From Eremophila alpestris peregrina (Eukaryota; Chordata; Aves; Passeriformes; Alaudidae): a stretch of 64,000 bases of DNA. Under the pieces are notes generated by a model. The model did no database searches. It worked only from the letters and a program-made list of their open reading frames with translations, and had not been told where the DNA came from. The position numbers and the translations under genes are program-made. Shown piece after piece: positions 1-11,698 of this stretch. The stretch is from contig WMCF01000025.1 in NCBI GenBank assembly GCA_009792885.1, positions 5,835,227-5,899,226 on the forward strand. Direction: 5' to 3'. How positions within the stretch are numbered: position 1 is the stretch's first letter; each line of letters begins with the position of its first letter.

Positions 1-2246
1 ATCTCTGTTACACAAGTTTGAGAAAGCTGTGGCTTTTAAAACAGACTGCTACTTTGCATTCAAGGAGGGTCCTTTTTACAGAAGAGAGTAAATTGTACGA
101 TGCTTATACATGCAGGCAAGTTATACCCATGTCTGACACATTTGGAGGAAGTGCATCTGCATTATTCAAAGGCAGCAGACGTACCTACATTAAAAGCAAT
201 AGATAGTTATGAGTCCCAGTTGCTTGTAGGAATATTTCCAAAAGCCATAATATACACTAAGTACTGTGACTACAAATATTTGTATTCAGTCTTTCAGTTT
301 CATAATTCCTTTATCAATCATTTTCTAATATACATGAATGGCCATAAGGCTTTCAGGATGTACATTCAAAAGAAAAAAAAAATTAAGTTAGTTTGGATTG
401 TTTCTCCAATCTAACTTAAATTCCATAACCACAGAATACAGAGTTTTCCTTATTAAATCCCTTACAATTAGTTTATTAACTGGACTCCTATGTCGAATTG
501 GAGCAAATTCTACAGATATGGGTCAACCACCCAGATAAATTGACTGAAACATGTCATTAACCAGACTATCATCAAAATTATAATTAAAAGATATGATGGT
601 TTTGTATGTTTTTTAGGTTAAAGGATAAGCAAGGTAAGAACATAAGCAACAATAGACACAGAGAACTTAAAAATAATACAGGTTACTGAATACTACTAAA
701 ATTTGGAATTTTTTCATAAGCTGCAAATGAAAAGACAACAAATAAATTCAACTTTTGCATTTTGAGCATCAGCTGAAGTAATTCCATTTATTTATCTTTG
801 CATTTGGTATCACTGGTATTACTCAGATTAATTAGATTGCATTGGTGGGATAGGAAACATTACCCATTTACTGAGAACATTGTTCTTCTCCACCTGTGAC
901 CCAACTAACATCCAGATGACCTGCATGACAGGATCTCTCCCAACACACTGAAATACAGTGCAGAAGAGTCCTGCAATAACTCAGGCTCCACAAAACTATC
1001 AGGAGCTCACACCCACCAGGAGACAAAACATAAATAAGCATAATATGCTGAGTTTCTTGACTTCTTCTTTTAATGTTCAGAAGAAACTTTAACCTGCTGA
1101 TTTAAACAGAGCTACAGGAAAAGTACATTCTACATGCAAACTACTCCAATAAAATTCAATCTACCTATGCTATACAGGATTCTGTCCAGCAAAACTAATG
1201 CTAATTAAAGTAAGCATTTACTTTCAATCACAACATTTGCCCATTTTACTTGCCAAGAGACAGGTATATAGCATCAAAGGAAATAATTTCCAGTTTTTCC
1301 AGTGAAAGCTCTAACACATGTTGGTTGGCACTGATACTGCCAACAAGAAACTTTTCAGACCTGAAAACTTTTCCCTTTTTTTCAGTCTTTCCTGAAATTC
1401 TACTCTTTCAGCAAGCACACTCAGATCATTCACAGGTGCATTTATCACACCTAATGATCTTCTTCCTGGCATTCAACTTTCTTTCAACTTGAATTGATTT
1501 TCTTTGAGGAATACAGATGTGTCTGAAAAACAATATATCTGTTCTCCACAAGAGATAAATTAATGTGAAATCAAATACTGCTGTTGTTGAGCTGTCACAT
1601 TTACTAGCATCCTCATTAAATGTTTTCAGGATCTGGCTTGTCTAATAATCCAAATATAATGTAGTATCTCACATCCCATTCTTGTAGAACTCTAACACAT
1701 TCCATTCACATTACGTAGGTGCTTGCTTTGTCGTTCATGCAATTTCCAAAGTCCACCAGTGAAAAAAGACATTCCACTGGGAAATGTCTTTGTGCGAACA
1801 ATACCTTATAAATTTCTGTAGGAGCAGTCAGGGAGCAACCCTTTTTTGTTGCTTGTAAAGGGCTTTGTTCACTGCAGTCAGAAGTCTCCAAGAGAAGAGA
1901 TGGAAGCAGAGATTAATTGCTTCATCCACTCGGGATGTAATTCCCTTTTGGGGAGTACCATAAAACTTTAAAATCTTATTGATGGAGCTGTGTTTTTCCA
2001 TGGAAACACTGTTAGCTTCTTTGCAATAGAGTTGGTCGGTTCAACTGGGTAATTTCAAACTGGCATTTTAATAGTAGGAAGAACCACATGCTGTAACAAT
2101 CTTTCTGTGTCAGGACTGAAATTTCCTTATTAATCTGCATATGACTGTTCAGTCAAAGTCTTTCAGGAGAAAGTTAGATGAACTGGGAAGATCCAACACT
2201 TTAATGAAAGGATGGTTTTCCTTTCTTTCCAGACAAGGTTCGAGAT
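1..2246. other. Unannotated AT-rich sequence, no gene seen
   Basis: The open frames here are short (the longest about 100 codons), overlap one another and match nothing I recognise. I see no repeat family, no RNA gene and no convincing exon. A modestly GC-richer stretch lies at about 890-1030, without a recognisable feature. Confidence 0.5.
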
Positions 2247-2333
2247 TTTGGGTTCTTGTTGTTTGATTGTGGGTCCTTGTTGTTGTTGTTTGATTGGGTG
2301 TTTGGGTTTGTTGTTTGAGGTTTGGGATTTTTC
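2247..2333 (+). repeat. G/T-rich imperfect tandem repeat
   Basis: The unit TTGTTGTTTGATTG occurs twice in succession with a slightly longer second copy, followed by further GTTTG runs. The whole stretch is almost free of A and C. It is a low-complexity repeat immediately upstream of a CR1 element. The long open frame that crosses it follows from this composition and is not evidence of a gene. Confidence 0.6.
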
Positions 2334-2435
2334 AGGGGGTAAGGAGTACAGTGGATCTAGGAGGGTGCCTTGGCCTTATAGGTCCATAGCTATGATTATG
2401 TTTCGTTATGATTATGAAAAGAGAAAATATTATTT

Positions 2436-2957
2436 TGGGTAGTGCATCCAGCTCTGGGATCCCAAACACAAGAAAGATATCAACCTGTTGAAGCAAGTCC
2501 AGGGGAGGTCCCCAAGCTGATCAGAGGGATGAAGCATTTCTCCTGTGAGGAAAGGCAGAGAGAACTGGGTTTGTTCCGTTTAGAAGAGTAGACTTTGAGG
2601 TGACCTAATTGTGCCCTTCCAGTAGCTGAAGGATACTTACAGAAAAGGTGAAGAGGGACTTTTTATAAGGGCATGTATTGACAGGACAAGGGGCTATGGC
2701 TTCAAACAGAGAACAAGTTGGTTTAAATTAGATATTAGAAAGAAATGCTTTACTATGAGGGCTATGAAGCAGTGGAACAGGTTGCCCAGAGAAGCTGTGG
2801 ATGTCCAAACCCTGCAAGTGTTGATGGCCAAGTTGGATGGATCTCTAAGCAACCTGGTCTAGTGGAAGGTATCCCTGCCCATTGCAGGGGTATTGGAACT
2901 AGATGATCTTTAAGGTCCCTTTCAACCCAAGTTGTTCGCTGATTCTGTGATTCTATA
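2436..2957 (+). mobile_element. CR1 LINE, 5'-truncated 3' end
   Basis: The sequence follows the 3' part of avian CR1 in the sense direction. It starts near the 'gcatccagctctgggatccc' segment, passes the 'gattagaaagaaatgctt'-like and 'gaacaggttgcccagagaag' blocks, and reaches 'gatgatctttaaggtccctt'. It closes with the short 3'-terminal repeat typical of the family (gattctgtgattctat). CR1 copies carry no poly-A tail and usually lose their 5' part, and this copy does both. About 520 bases remain of an element that is about 4.5 kb when complete. Substitutions and small indels are frequent, so it is an old insertion. It encodes no useful protein, because this part is the end of ORF2 and the 3' UTR. 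Confidence 0.92.
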
Positions 2958-4419
2958 CAGTATCTGTAGCACAATCAAACCAAATTATACAAACTTTATT
3001 TTTTTTTTGAGCAGAATATTGATACTCTGAATAGTGCAAATCTAGCCAGGCTCTTAGCCAAAATAGCCCACCATTCTCTGATTCCATGGTTCTTATCATC
3101 TACCAGAGCTCAGCAGTTTTGCACACATCATTACAATTAAGTCAAAACCTGAGGTCATTGTATCAACTAAAAGCTGAATAAAAAAGATAAACAACGAACC
3201 TACATATTTCTCTGTAAGTCTTCTCACTTAAAAATATTTTAATTATTATTTTTAAAAATATTTTAATTAAAAATATTTTGATTGATTTGATTATACAATA
3301 CAAAAAATACTGCAAATTCATGCTATAAAAACAAGAGTTAAACACCATTTTCAATAACAAAGGGCAACAGATCAACTCAGGAGTGGATAAACAATTTGCA
3401 TTTTACATGACATCAACAAGCCATCTTAATTTCTATTATTTTCAAACTATTGAACAGTGAATCTTGGATAGGCTTTTCTGGACATCTGTACTGAAAACAG
3501 TTTTCTGAAGATGTGCATTGCATTGATTGATTGATTGAACTGCAGGCACTTCAATTGAATGCATTCACAATTCACAGATATATTCACTTCTTAAGCCTAA
3601 GAGCAGTACCATGCCCTAACAGCCTCCATTTACATTGCTCCAAAGGGGCCCAGTTGGAGTAGACCAGCTCCACAGTAAATATTCCAATTGTTAGGTAAAA
3701 GCCAAATTTAACAATATCAGCATTTTGAAGAAACAAGTAAGGCATGTTCCTGCTTTAGCACCAAGAAACAGCTTAAGAGCAAACATATGTGTCCATTATT
3801 CAGGATTATTTTGGAAACAGTGTAAAGCACAGGGCTTTTGCAACCTGACTCTGAAGATCAGCATTCACTTTTGTAATGGGCTGTAAGTATTAAGACTTCA
3901 TTATCAGGGTGAGATTGACTTCTGTTTTCTAAGCTGCTACAGTTCAACTGATGAAATGTATCAACAAAATCAGCATACATCAGGAGCTGTTATACTCTAA
4001 CTAAGTTCCCCTTGACAGATTCTCCTTCATTCACCATTGAACATGTTATAATGCCAGACCAGTGAATAGTTAATGGAGTTATATAAAGGACAATGACAAG
4101 GGAAAGTCTTGGACTTTCACCCTTTACTAAACTCATTACAATGCTCTGAAGTGGATTAAAATAGCAAAGAAAGCACCTTTGATCTTCTTTCAGTCTCAGA
4201 AATGACCTTTGAATTTTATTGTGTTTACAATAATCTTCTATGCAGATAGGTGTGAACTTTAGCTAAATTAGTTTGACCTATTGCAAATAAAGAAAAATGA
4301 TTTGCATTTTGTGTTTCTTCCTGGAAACTAAGGGCAAAATTAAACCATAGAGCAGCATATCTAGAAACTGCTTAGACAGTGTCTCTCATTCTACATAAGG
4401 AATATGCAAAATTCACCAG
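2958..4419. other. Unannotated AT-rich sequence with short simple repeats
   Basis: No gene or known element is seen. A poly-T run of 12 lies at 2998-3009. Three imperfect AAAATATTTTAATTA units lie at 3231-3282, and a short (TTGA) run lies at about 3520-3538. Otherwise the sequence is unique and AT-rich. Confidence 0.5.
3231..3282. repeat. AT-rich imperfect tandem repeat
   Basis: A unit close to AAAATATTTTAATTA is repeated about three times with small variations. Such runs are self-complementary and prone to length change. No further function is visible. Confidence 0.6.
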
Positions 4420-4671
4420 AGAATCATAGCATCTTAGACTTGTTTGAGTTGGAAGGGACCTTAAAGATCCTTTAGTTCCAACTCTCCTACCAATGGCAGG
4501 GATGCCACTCATTAAATCAGACTGCCCAACACTCCATGCACCCTGGCCTTGAATATTTCCAGAGATGGGGCAGCCACAACTTGTCTATTCCAGTACCTCA
4601 CTACCCTCACAGTAAAGAATTTCTTCCTAATATCTAATCTAGACCTACCTGTCACCCTCAATTTTTAAGCC
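4420..4671 (-). mobile_element. CR1 LINE, 3' end, minus strand (outer left piece)
   Basis: Read on the plus strand, the segment starts with the reverse complement of the CR1 3' terminus (gaatcatagcatcttaga). It continues through 'gttggaagggaccttaaag', 'agagatggggcagccacaac' and 'aagaatttcttcctaatatc', in the order expected for a minus-strand CR1. It ends abruptly in the block corresponding to 'ctaccctctttcagtttaaa' of the family. The family continues at 4953, where that same block is present again. The simplest reading is one CR1 copy interrupted by about 280 bases. Two separate truncated copies side by side cannot be excluded. Confidence 0.9.
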
Positions 4672-4952
4672 TTCTGATAAATCATATTTAGGGTCAGGTT
4701 CTCACGGTCTGTATGTAAACAACAGATGTTGTTTTTCCAACAAGCTTTAATGTTTACATTCTTTTTGGTGGGATGGATTTTCTTGACAAGCATCTGTATT
4801 AGCCAGTGTGAGTGTAGAGGTGGAAACTTTCTTCACCAATCTTTGCCTGTTTCTTTTTTGATATATATATATATGAGGTTCAGAAGTAAAAATAGCTTCT
4901 TTTCTGTGATGAACACTGTGTGTCATGTGGTTATTTCATGCAGCTGTGTGAC
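4672..4952. other. Unidentified 281-bp segment splitting a CR1
   Basis: This segment lies exactly between two parts of a minus-strand CR1 and does not align with CR1. It is AT-rich and contains a short TA run at about 4859-4873. It has no clear TG...CA termini, no polyadenylation signal pair and no recognisable SINE structure. The CR1 block 'cctacct...ctcaattt' occurs on both sides (about 4644-4671 and 4954-4980), as a target duplication would, but it is longer and less exact than an LTR duplication. It may be an unknown short element or filler sequence. Confidence 0.4.
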
Positions 4953-5290
4953 ACCTACCTTCTCTCAATTTAAAATCATTCCCCCTTGTCCCGGTGTTAT
5001 TCTCTCCTACAAAAAGTACCAGGAAAAGACACTCCTTTTAATTAGCCTCAGCAAGGTGCTGGAAGGCTCCAATCAAGTTTATCTGAAACCTTCCCTTCTC
5101 CAGACTGAACAATCATGAATCTCAGCCTGCCTTCAAAGAGAGTTGTTTCAGTTCTCTAATCATGGCCCTCCTCTGGACCCACTCTAATGGGTCCATGTGT
5201 TTTTTGTGCTGAGGGCCCTGACCCAGATGCAGAGTTTGAGGTGGGGTCTCACCAGAATACAGCAGAAGAGCAGCTCTCCTTTATCCTGCT
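4953..5290 (-). mobile_element. CR1 LINE, minus strand (inner right piece)
   Basis: The segment continues CR1 in antisense order: the 'tcaatttaaaatcattcccc' block, 'gctggaaggctccaatcaag', 'cttctccagactgaacaatc', 'cctcctctggacccactcta' and 'aggtggggtctcaccagaat'. It ends around the motif corresponding to 'cctgctggccacgc'. Together with 4420-4671 it represents about 590 bases of the 3' part of one CR1. Homology stops near 5290, where the copy is 5'-truncated. The open frame running from 4726 to 5118 in the plus direction is not a gene, since half of it is antisense CR1. Confidence 0.9.
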
Positions 5291-6488
5291 GAGAAAGATA
5301 GAATTAATTTCCTTCCATAGATTTTTCATATGCAAAATTTCAAATCAATGACCTGTCTTATTTGCATTTTGAATTAATATATTCAAGACATACACAGTAG
5401 CCTTTTCTCAGCCAATATAACAGGGACGGTGCACAGCTGCAGCCATACAGAGAAAATCTCAACTGAAGTGCACTCAGAACCCCTAGAACAGCAATTTTGG
5501 AAGTGGGATGGTCTGCACCCCAAGCACTTTACTTATTTAGCTTTTAGTCCCCTGACATAGTTTCACTATCTCAATGCAAACTGGAATGCAAAATTGAGTT
5601 TTGCTTGCTTCTCTAAAATATCATTCACTGCAACCATATGCTCACATACAGGATACCATCCTAGGACAGAGGTTGGAAGAAGCTGGATATACTTATTAGG
5701 AGAAGAATTTATCTCTGCCTGTCCTACTTTCACATTCTTCCCTGAGAGATCTTATTTTGTCAGAGATCTTCTATTAGGTTTAAGACAGAGCTTTGGCCCA
5801 GACACCATTCCATCCCTTACATCCCTTTGCCTGTCACCACACACCTCTCAGGTATGCAGACATACCTGCTGCTCCTGCTGCAAAGCTGTCACCATTATCT
5901 CATCATACCATCTTAATGAGGCCAAAGGCTTCTCCAAGTCTAAAGGCTTTACAAGCTTTACAAAAGAAAGTAATTATCTAGTCTAATCTAATGCTTATAG
6001 GTGCAAATGAATAAAAACTTTATTGACACTCAAACTGTCCCCTATAAACTATCCAGAAGTCTTTATCACTGAACAATTCTAAACACATCCATGCAGGGGC
6101 TGTGATGCTTTACAGTCATTATTTCAAACTCTGCATTAACAGACCCAAGAGTTCATAAATATTTGGATGAGAATTTAGTTCTCTATAAACAGGGCTACAA
6201 ATTTCTATCTCAGCCATAACTAAGATTCTGAGCAGCAATACACATAACTAAGATTCTGAGCAGCTAGCTGTGAGTCTCTTCTAAGAGACTCATTTACTTG
6301 CTATTTAAAGAAAATACCAACAACAACCTGTAACCTTCCTCACATTCTGTACAAGAATACAAAACTCACAGATGTGCATTAGGTGATCACAAATGTAGCT
6401 GCTGAAGAAAAAAAACCTCAAAAAACTAGTGGGCTATTATCACCAAAATATAAAGCTCAACTGCTAAAAGTATACCTGCTTTTGGAAC
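5291..6488. other. Unannotated sequence, no gene seen
   Basis: There is a 130-codon open frame at 5594-5986 on the plus strand. Its translation matches nothing I recognise and has no ordered domain, so I do not call it a gene. A 22-bp direct duplication at 6215-6264 is listed separately. Confidence 0.5.
6215..6264 (+). repeat. Exact 22-bp direct repeat, period 28
   Basis: The 22-base string beginning CATAACTAAGATTCTGAG is present at 6215-6236 and again, identical, at 6243-6264, with six bases between the copies. The identity suggests a recent local duplication. Confidence 0.9.
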
Positions 6489-7475
6489 TCATAGGATCAT
6501 AGAAATTAATCAGAGGAGCTCATTTTAAGATCATTGAGTCAAACTATTAACTCAGCACTCCCAAATCCACCACTAAATCCACATCCATGGTGACTCAGGC
6601 ATAGGCAGCCTGTTCTGACATCTGACAAATCTCTTACTGAAGAAATTTCTCCTAATATCCAAAATAATCCTCCTCCAGTGCAACCTAAGACCACTTCCTC
6701 TGATCCTGTCACTTCTTACTTGGGAGAAGTGGCCAAACCCCAACTGGCTACAATGTGTTTTTAGGGAGTTGTAGACAGCAATAAAGTCACTTCCTTTTCT
6801 CCAGGCTAAGCAGCCCCTGTTCCCTAAGCCTCTCCTCATCAGACTTGTGCTCCAGACCCTTTCTTACCTCCACTGCCCTTCTCTAGACACACTCCAGCAC
6901 CTCAGTGTCTTTCCTGTATTGAGGGGCCCAGAACTGAACACAGGATTCAGGATGCAGTGTCACCAGTACTGAGTACAGGGGGACAATCCCTGTCCTGGTC
7001 CTGCTGGCCACAGTTTCTGACTCAATCCAGGATGCCACTGACCTTCTTTGGCACCTGGGCACATACTGGCTCACGTCCAGATGCTGTCAGCCAGCACTCC
7101 CAGCTCCTTTTCTGCTCAGCTGCTTTCCAGCTACCCTGTCCCCAGCCTGTAGCACTGCATGGGGTTGCTGTGAGCCAAGTGCAGGACCTGGAGCTGCACC
7201 TGGTAGATCTGGCACTTCACATAACACTACTGGCCTCAGCCCATGGATCCAGCCTGTCCAGATCTCTCAGCAGAGCCTTCCTACCCTTCAGCAGATCAAC
7301 ATTCCCACCCAGCTTGATGTAATCTGCAAACTCATTGAGGGTGACCTTGATCCCATCACCCACGTCATCAATAGAGATATTAAACAGGACTAGCCCTAAT
7401 ACTCAGCCCCAGGGAGCACCATTTGTGATCCAATCCCACATGTGTGCTGCTGCTGGACTGTGGGAGCCCAGGTCT
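6489..7475 (-). mobile_element. CR1 LINE (CR1-Y-like type), minus strand, with part of RT
   Basis: The plus strand begins with the reversed CR1 terminus (cataggatcatagaaatt). It continues with blocks typical of the CR1 group whose 3' UTR reads 'gactcaatgatctt' in sense. Further on, the minus strand encodes the end of the CR1 reverse transcriptase. Near 7310-7380 it translates to FNIS..DV.DGI...LNEFADYIKLGG, where the second aspartate of the F-A-D-D catalytic motif has become tyrosine. A degraded SGVPQGS motif (TNGAPWG) lies at about 7410-7430. The copy is therefore inactive. Homology fades beyond about 7475. It is one of the longer CR1 pieces in the window (nearly 1 kb). Confidence 0.9.
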
Positions 7476-7627
7476 GCCCTTTGGATGCTCCTGGAGGCTC
7501 AAGATCCCAAGGGTCTTGGGACAGAGCCAAAAATACCTATGCCTTTGATCTAACCTCCTGGGAAAAGCTGCCACATTTGAGAGAGGAGATGCAGACCACA
7601 TGGGTTTAATTAGTATGATTATTATTA

Positions 7628-8010
7628 TGTCACAGGGTAAAAAGTAGAATTTTTAGATTTTACTAAATAGGTAGAAGGGGTAAAGATGGTGGAATTTGGG
7701 TGTGTCTATTGTCCTTTTCCTGCTTCTTCTTCCCCTCCATCTTTGCGAGGGTGAGGGCCTTCTTGTGATGGGTTAAGGTGAAGTCCCACTGGGGCATGGC
7801 TATTGGTACTTAAAAGAAAATATTGTTAACATAATTTAGATTATAAAAGTAAAGGTGTAGTTGTGGTGAGTCAGATCTCACTTTTCTGGCTTTCTGCAAA
7901 TTCATACTGGACAGAGAGAACTTTTAGAGATAATGATAGAATAAACAACCTTCAAAGACCGACATTTCAACTCCAGCTCGCCTTCAAACTTTATTACTTA
8001 CTGTCAGGGC
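7628..8010 (+). mobile_element. LTR-like segment A (endogenous retrovirus)
   Basis: The segment starts with TGTCACAGGG at 7628. It carries a TATA box (TATAAAA, 7842-7848) and a polyadenylation signal AATAAA (7940-7945) about 98 bases downstream, the spacing expected of an LTR with an R region. The tail is C/T-rich and reaches TTACTGTCA at about 8010. It resembles LTRs of passerine endogenous retroviruses as far as I can judge. No flanking target duplication was found, so both ends are provisional. It is non-coding. Confidence 0.5.
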
Positions 8011-8039
8011 TTAAAAACACATTAAATCCTTAGACTGGC

Positions 8040-8290
8040 CCATGCTAGCATAAGAGCAGAGCACATCCTGCAGCCTGACACTTTGTCAGGGACTGAAACT
8101 GTTCATGCCTTAAACATTGTTATGAAGATTTGCCAATTATAGAAACTGTATAAAGAAGCAACAACCACAGAAGCCTCCCTGAAGAACTTTGGACCGCGAG
8201 TTAAGCCTCTTAGACAAAATAAAGAGTAAACCTATTGTTTAATCACTTCAAGTCTAGGGAGAAACAAACAAGGCTGAATGAGAGGAATGC
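8040..8290 (+). mobile_element. LTR-like segment B (possible second ERV promoter/polyA unit)
   Basis: A CCAAT-like motif (GCCAATTAT, about 8132-8140), a TATA box (TATAAAG, 8149-8155) and AATAAA (8218-8223) occur in the right order and spacing (69 bases from TATA to polyA signal). This is the core of an LTR in plus orientation. The ends are not defined by TG...CA or by a target duplication. It could be part of the same element as segment A or a separate older insertion. Confidence 0.35.
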
Positions 8291-8469
8291 ATCCACAAGA
8301 AAGCCAAACACAGCAAAGATTCTTCACCTCCCTAGTTTGGGGTGGGGAAGACCACAGCCCATGGAAGCCAGCTTTACTGCCCCCAAAAGGAGGTGGGGGG
8401 GAGGAGGAGGTTTCAAGTGCAACCTTTGGTCAGAGGCAGAAGACATCTATCCTCCCTTATACAAACCAG

Positions 8470-9003
8470 CCCAGCTGTGAAACCCCCAACCCCACAGGCC
8501 ACATCCACGGGACATTCACATGGGAGGCATGTGAGGGGAGCTATAATCTATCAAAGGCTTCCCAAAGCACTGCCCAGAGTCATTCCTGAGGCCTTGCAGC
8601 ACAGGACTGCACATGATGCAACAAACCCAGAGTCTGTTGCAAGAGAAAATGGCAAATTTCCCCACCCAGGGAGATGCTGGGGTTTTCCTACCTGGCCTGA
8701 GCATATATTAACCCATCAGATTCTACGATTTTCAGGAGGACCTTCACCACCAAGAAGAGCAGCTGGAGAGGATCAATGGAGCATCGTTGGGATCCACAGA
8801 ATGGTGATATTTTCCTTATTTTGTACGTTATTGTCTTTCTGTCCCCTCCAACTATTTCCTATTTCTTTCTTTCTCTCTCTCTCAATGTCTCACATTTACT
8901 GTCAGATAAAACCCATACTTTTGTCAATGGCACATGGTCTCATTTATACATTAATTCAGGCAGAGAAATTTCTAATAACTTTTAAAAACTGGATCATGAC
9001 ACA
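8470..9003 (+). mobile_element. LTR-like segment C (possible ERV remnant)
   Basis: A TGTGAAACCCCC start at about 8476 is followed by a GC-richer first half, a TATA-like GCATATATTAA at about 8701-8711, and a long pyrimidine-rich tract with (TTTC)n and (TC)n at 8862-8884. The segment ends near CATGACA at 9003. This GC-rich U3-like part followed by a pyrimidine-rich part resembles some ERV LTRs, but no AATAAA is present and no target duplication was found. A 228-codon open frame crosses it. Its translation looks random and is not retroviral Gag, Pol or Env as far as I can see. Confidence 0.35.
8862..8884 (+). repeat. (TTTC)n / (TC)n microsatellite
   Basis: Three TTTC units are followed by a run of TC dinucleotides, embedded in the pyrimidine-rich part of LTR-like segment C. 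Confidence 0.8.
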
Positions 9004-11698
9004 CATGGGTGACAGCATAGTCCCATAGCAGCTTTTCCTTGGTGGCAAAAACTGTCAAATCAACCCCCCGGAACACGTGCAAAGTAGCATGTGTTTAGTA
9101 ATTTAGCAGCAGTTTAGTAATTTTCTCCCACAGTCTAAAGTATTCTGAAATTAAAAGGGGGAAGAAAAAGCATATTATTGGTACTATATTGCTACGATAA
9201 CATGCAATTGGTAGAAGCACCACTTTGTCCTACAGTGCACTCACTCTTTCCTCAACACCAGGTGTTTTAAATCCATTCTGAAAAGCCTGAACTATTGCTC
9301 AACCTCCAGGTTATTAATCTGTTATTTATAAAATTCACAAACCTTCTCAAAGTGAGAAGAGAGAAACTGAACACTCAGGTCTTTGCATGTCCAGCAATAC
9401 CAAGAGATATGAGAAAAACTTTTGCAAGGCTGGATGTTTTGTTCTCTGCACAATGGAGTATTTTGCTCTTTCATGCGTGCAGAAAGTTTTATTAGCTTAG
9501 GTAAAGTTTAATTACCAGATATTATTTAAAGTCCAGTGCTATAAAGGACTACATTTTCTAATGTAACTTTGTTTTCTTTACAGGATTGAAAATTTAAAAA
9601 AAAAATTTAATACAGACACACAGTGTCTGGCAAAGGCAAAGGAAGCCCAGGTAGAATTACATTAATTGCACAGGATTTAAATAAAATTTTTCTATATTTC
9701 CCCCTTATTTTCTCATCATTATTGATAATCGAGTACTGCACATTCACAGAACAGGTTCCTAAATTTAGGACTCCTTCCTTTTAAACCATAGGCTTGTCTT
9801 AGCACTGACAGATGCCCAGTGGGAAAATAAGATGGTTATCATGAACCTCTTGATTCTGTCAAAGGAGCATGAAGAGCTGTTACACAGCATTTGGACAGGG
9901 ACCAAGAAATGGTCATGTAGCTACAAGAAAAATAATCAGAATATGTGAAACTATCTATCCACTGCTGTGGAAAAGAAGCTTGTACTGCAATCCTTCTCCC
10001 CTCACTGGACCCAAAGGGATGGTGGAAACCTTAACAAGGCATCCCAAGTAGCTAATCAAAGCAAAACAAAAGAACAAAGATGTACTTAAATTTTTAAAAA
10101 GAACTTGTTCTTTAATCACACTCATATATTGGGTCTGGCTGGGATGGAATAAAGCTTTTTTGTATTTGCTGGTAGAATGTTGTATTTCAGATTTATTACT
10201 AACATGGTGTCAGTGATTCACCAAGGTTTTGGCTCGTGCTGAACAGTGTTTTCACAGTATCAGAGCTCTTCATTTTCTCAGTCTACTCTTCCCATGCCCA
10301 GTCAGTGGACACCTGAACTCAAATGGCTAAAAAGAATACTCCATACCATGTAAAACTGAGTAGCAATAAAAAACTTTTGTCTTCCAGAATAGCCCTTACT
10401 CGTGGACTTGGCTGGGCATCAGTCTGCTTATGGGAGGTGATGAATGACAGCCCTTGAATCACTTATTTTTTTCTCTCCACTTATCTTCATCTATTTAACT
10501 GACCATAATCAAGTAGCAAACATGTGTCAAGCACTGGTAACTCTCATGAGGCCCATAAATTTTATTACTTTTTACTGACCACAATATATCATATGAAGAT
10601 AGAACAGATTATAGCATTCTCTAAGTTTAAATCAAGAATGAAGAGATGAGTAAAAGCCTTCAGTAAGTGCACAAATGAAGTTCTTGTTTCTTTGGAAAGT
10701 GGATGGAGGAAATTTTTTTTTCTGTATAATGGCTTACTTTTATTCTGAATAAATGAATAACTATAAGGGGAATGGGGATATCTTTTTTAGCATGTCAAAA
10801 CTGAGCTGACTGAATAAGTATTAAAAAAAAACATTGTTTATAGAAAGAGTAATTGATGTCTTAAGCCTGATTAAATACACAAATTAGCTAAATTCTCTGA
10901 AGATATGTGGACAGCTGCATTACTTTCACATTTCATAATGCTAATTAACTAATATGATAAATAAGGTCATATTTATGTTGCTATTTGTAAAATAAAGCTA
11001 CTTGTTACAACTTCTTCCATTGCATGACCCTTATAACAAAAAATAGCTAACGATAACAGTTTTCAGAGACAGATAAATATAAAAGCCTTTATTATTTTAT
11101 GCTGGATAGAGAGGCCTATAAATACATCTTAATAGTTATAAAAGGAAACCTTTTTTTTTTTTTTCTTAAAGCTTTTAGAAGGCTATTTGAACTAGATTAA
11201 CTTGTGCTTGTTTCAAAGCAAAGAACTACTTTGATTGCAGTGGCAGGACAGAGTGCAAGACTTGCAGAAAACAGTCAGTAATGTGTTTCTACCCAAGTAA
11301 GTCTTACTCAATAATTTCCATTTCAAGGCCTCATTTTCAGTTACTTATGCTCAGCCAAATGCAGCCAAGTAGACATTTCAGTCAAACTCCCAAATAAGTG
11401 ATTTGTAAACTGAATTGTAAAGGAAAAATAGTCCAAGTGTTGTCAACAGGGATGTAACATAGCAAAGGTTTGACTCCATGGTAGAAATCTCCATGTTCCC
11501 TCATCTTGTGGAAAACATTTCTCCAGTTTGGGTAAGTTGTATATCTCGGACTTCAATCTTCAAAGATTTTAGCAAGTATTTACAGCTGTATTATTCAAAA
11601 AAGTCTCTGTGTTATATTACATGTCTTTGAGAGCTGTGACATCCCATGTCCACTGTATTCAAGCTATATTTGCAATGATGTTGAACACAGAGCTTTAG
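9004..11698. other. Unannotated AT-rich sequence, no gene seen
   Basis: Only short scattered open frames are present. No repeat family is recognised. Homopolymers include an A run at about 9596-9605 and a T run at 11151-11164. Confidence 0.5.

Noticed and set aside
4726..5118. 130-codon plus-strand open frame
   Set aside because: About half of it is antisense CR1, so the frame is fortuitous.
5594..5986. 130-codon plus-strand open frame
   Set aside because: The composition looks random, no known domain is present and no gene signals surround it.
6573..7601. Several 60-120 codon frames on both strands
   Set aside because: All lie within or at the edge of the minus-strand CR1 copy.
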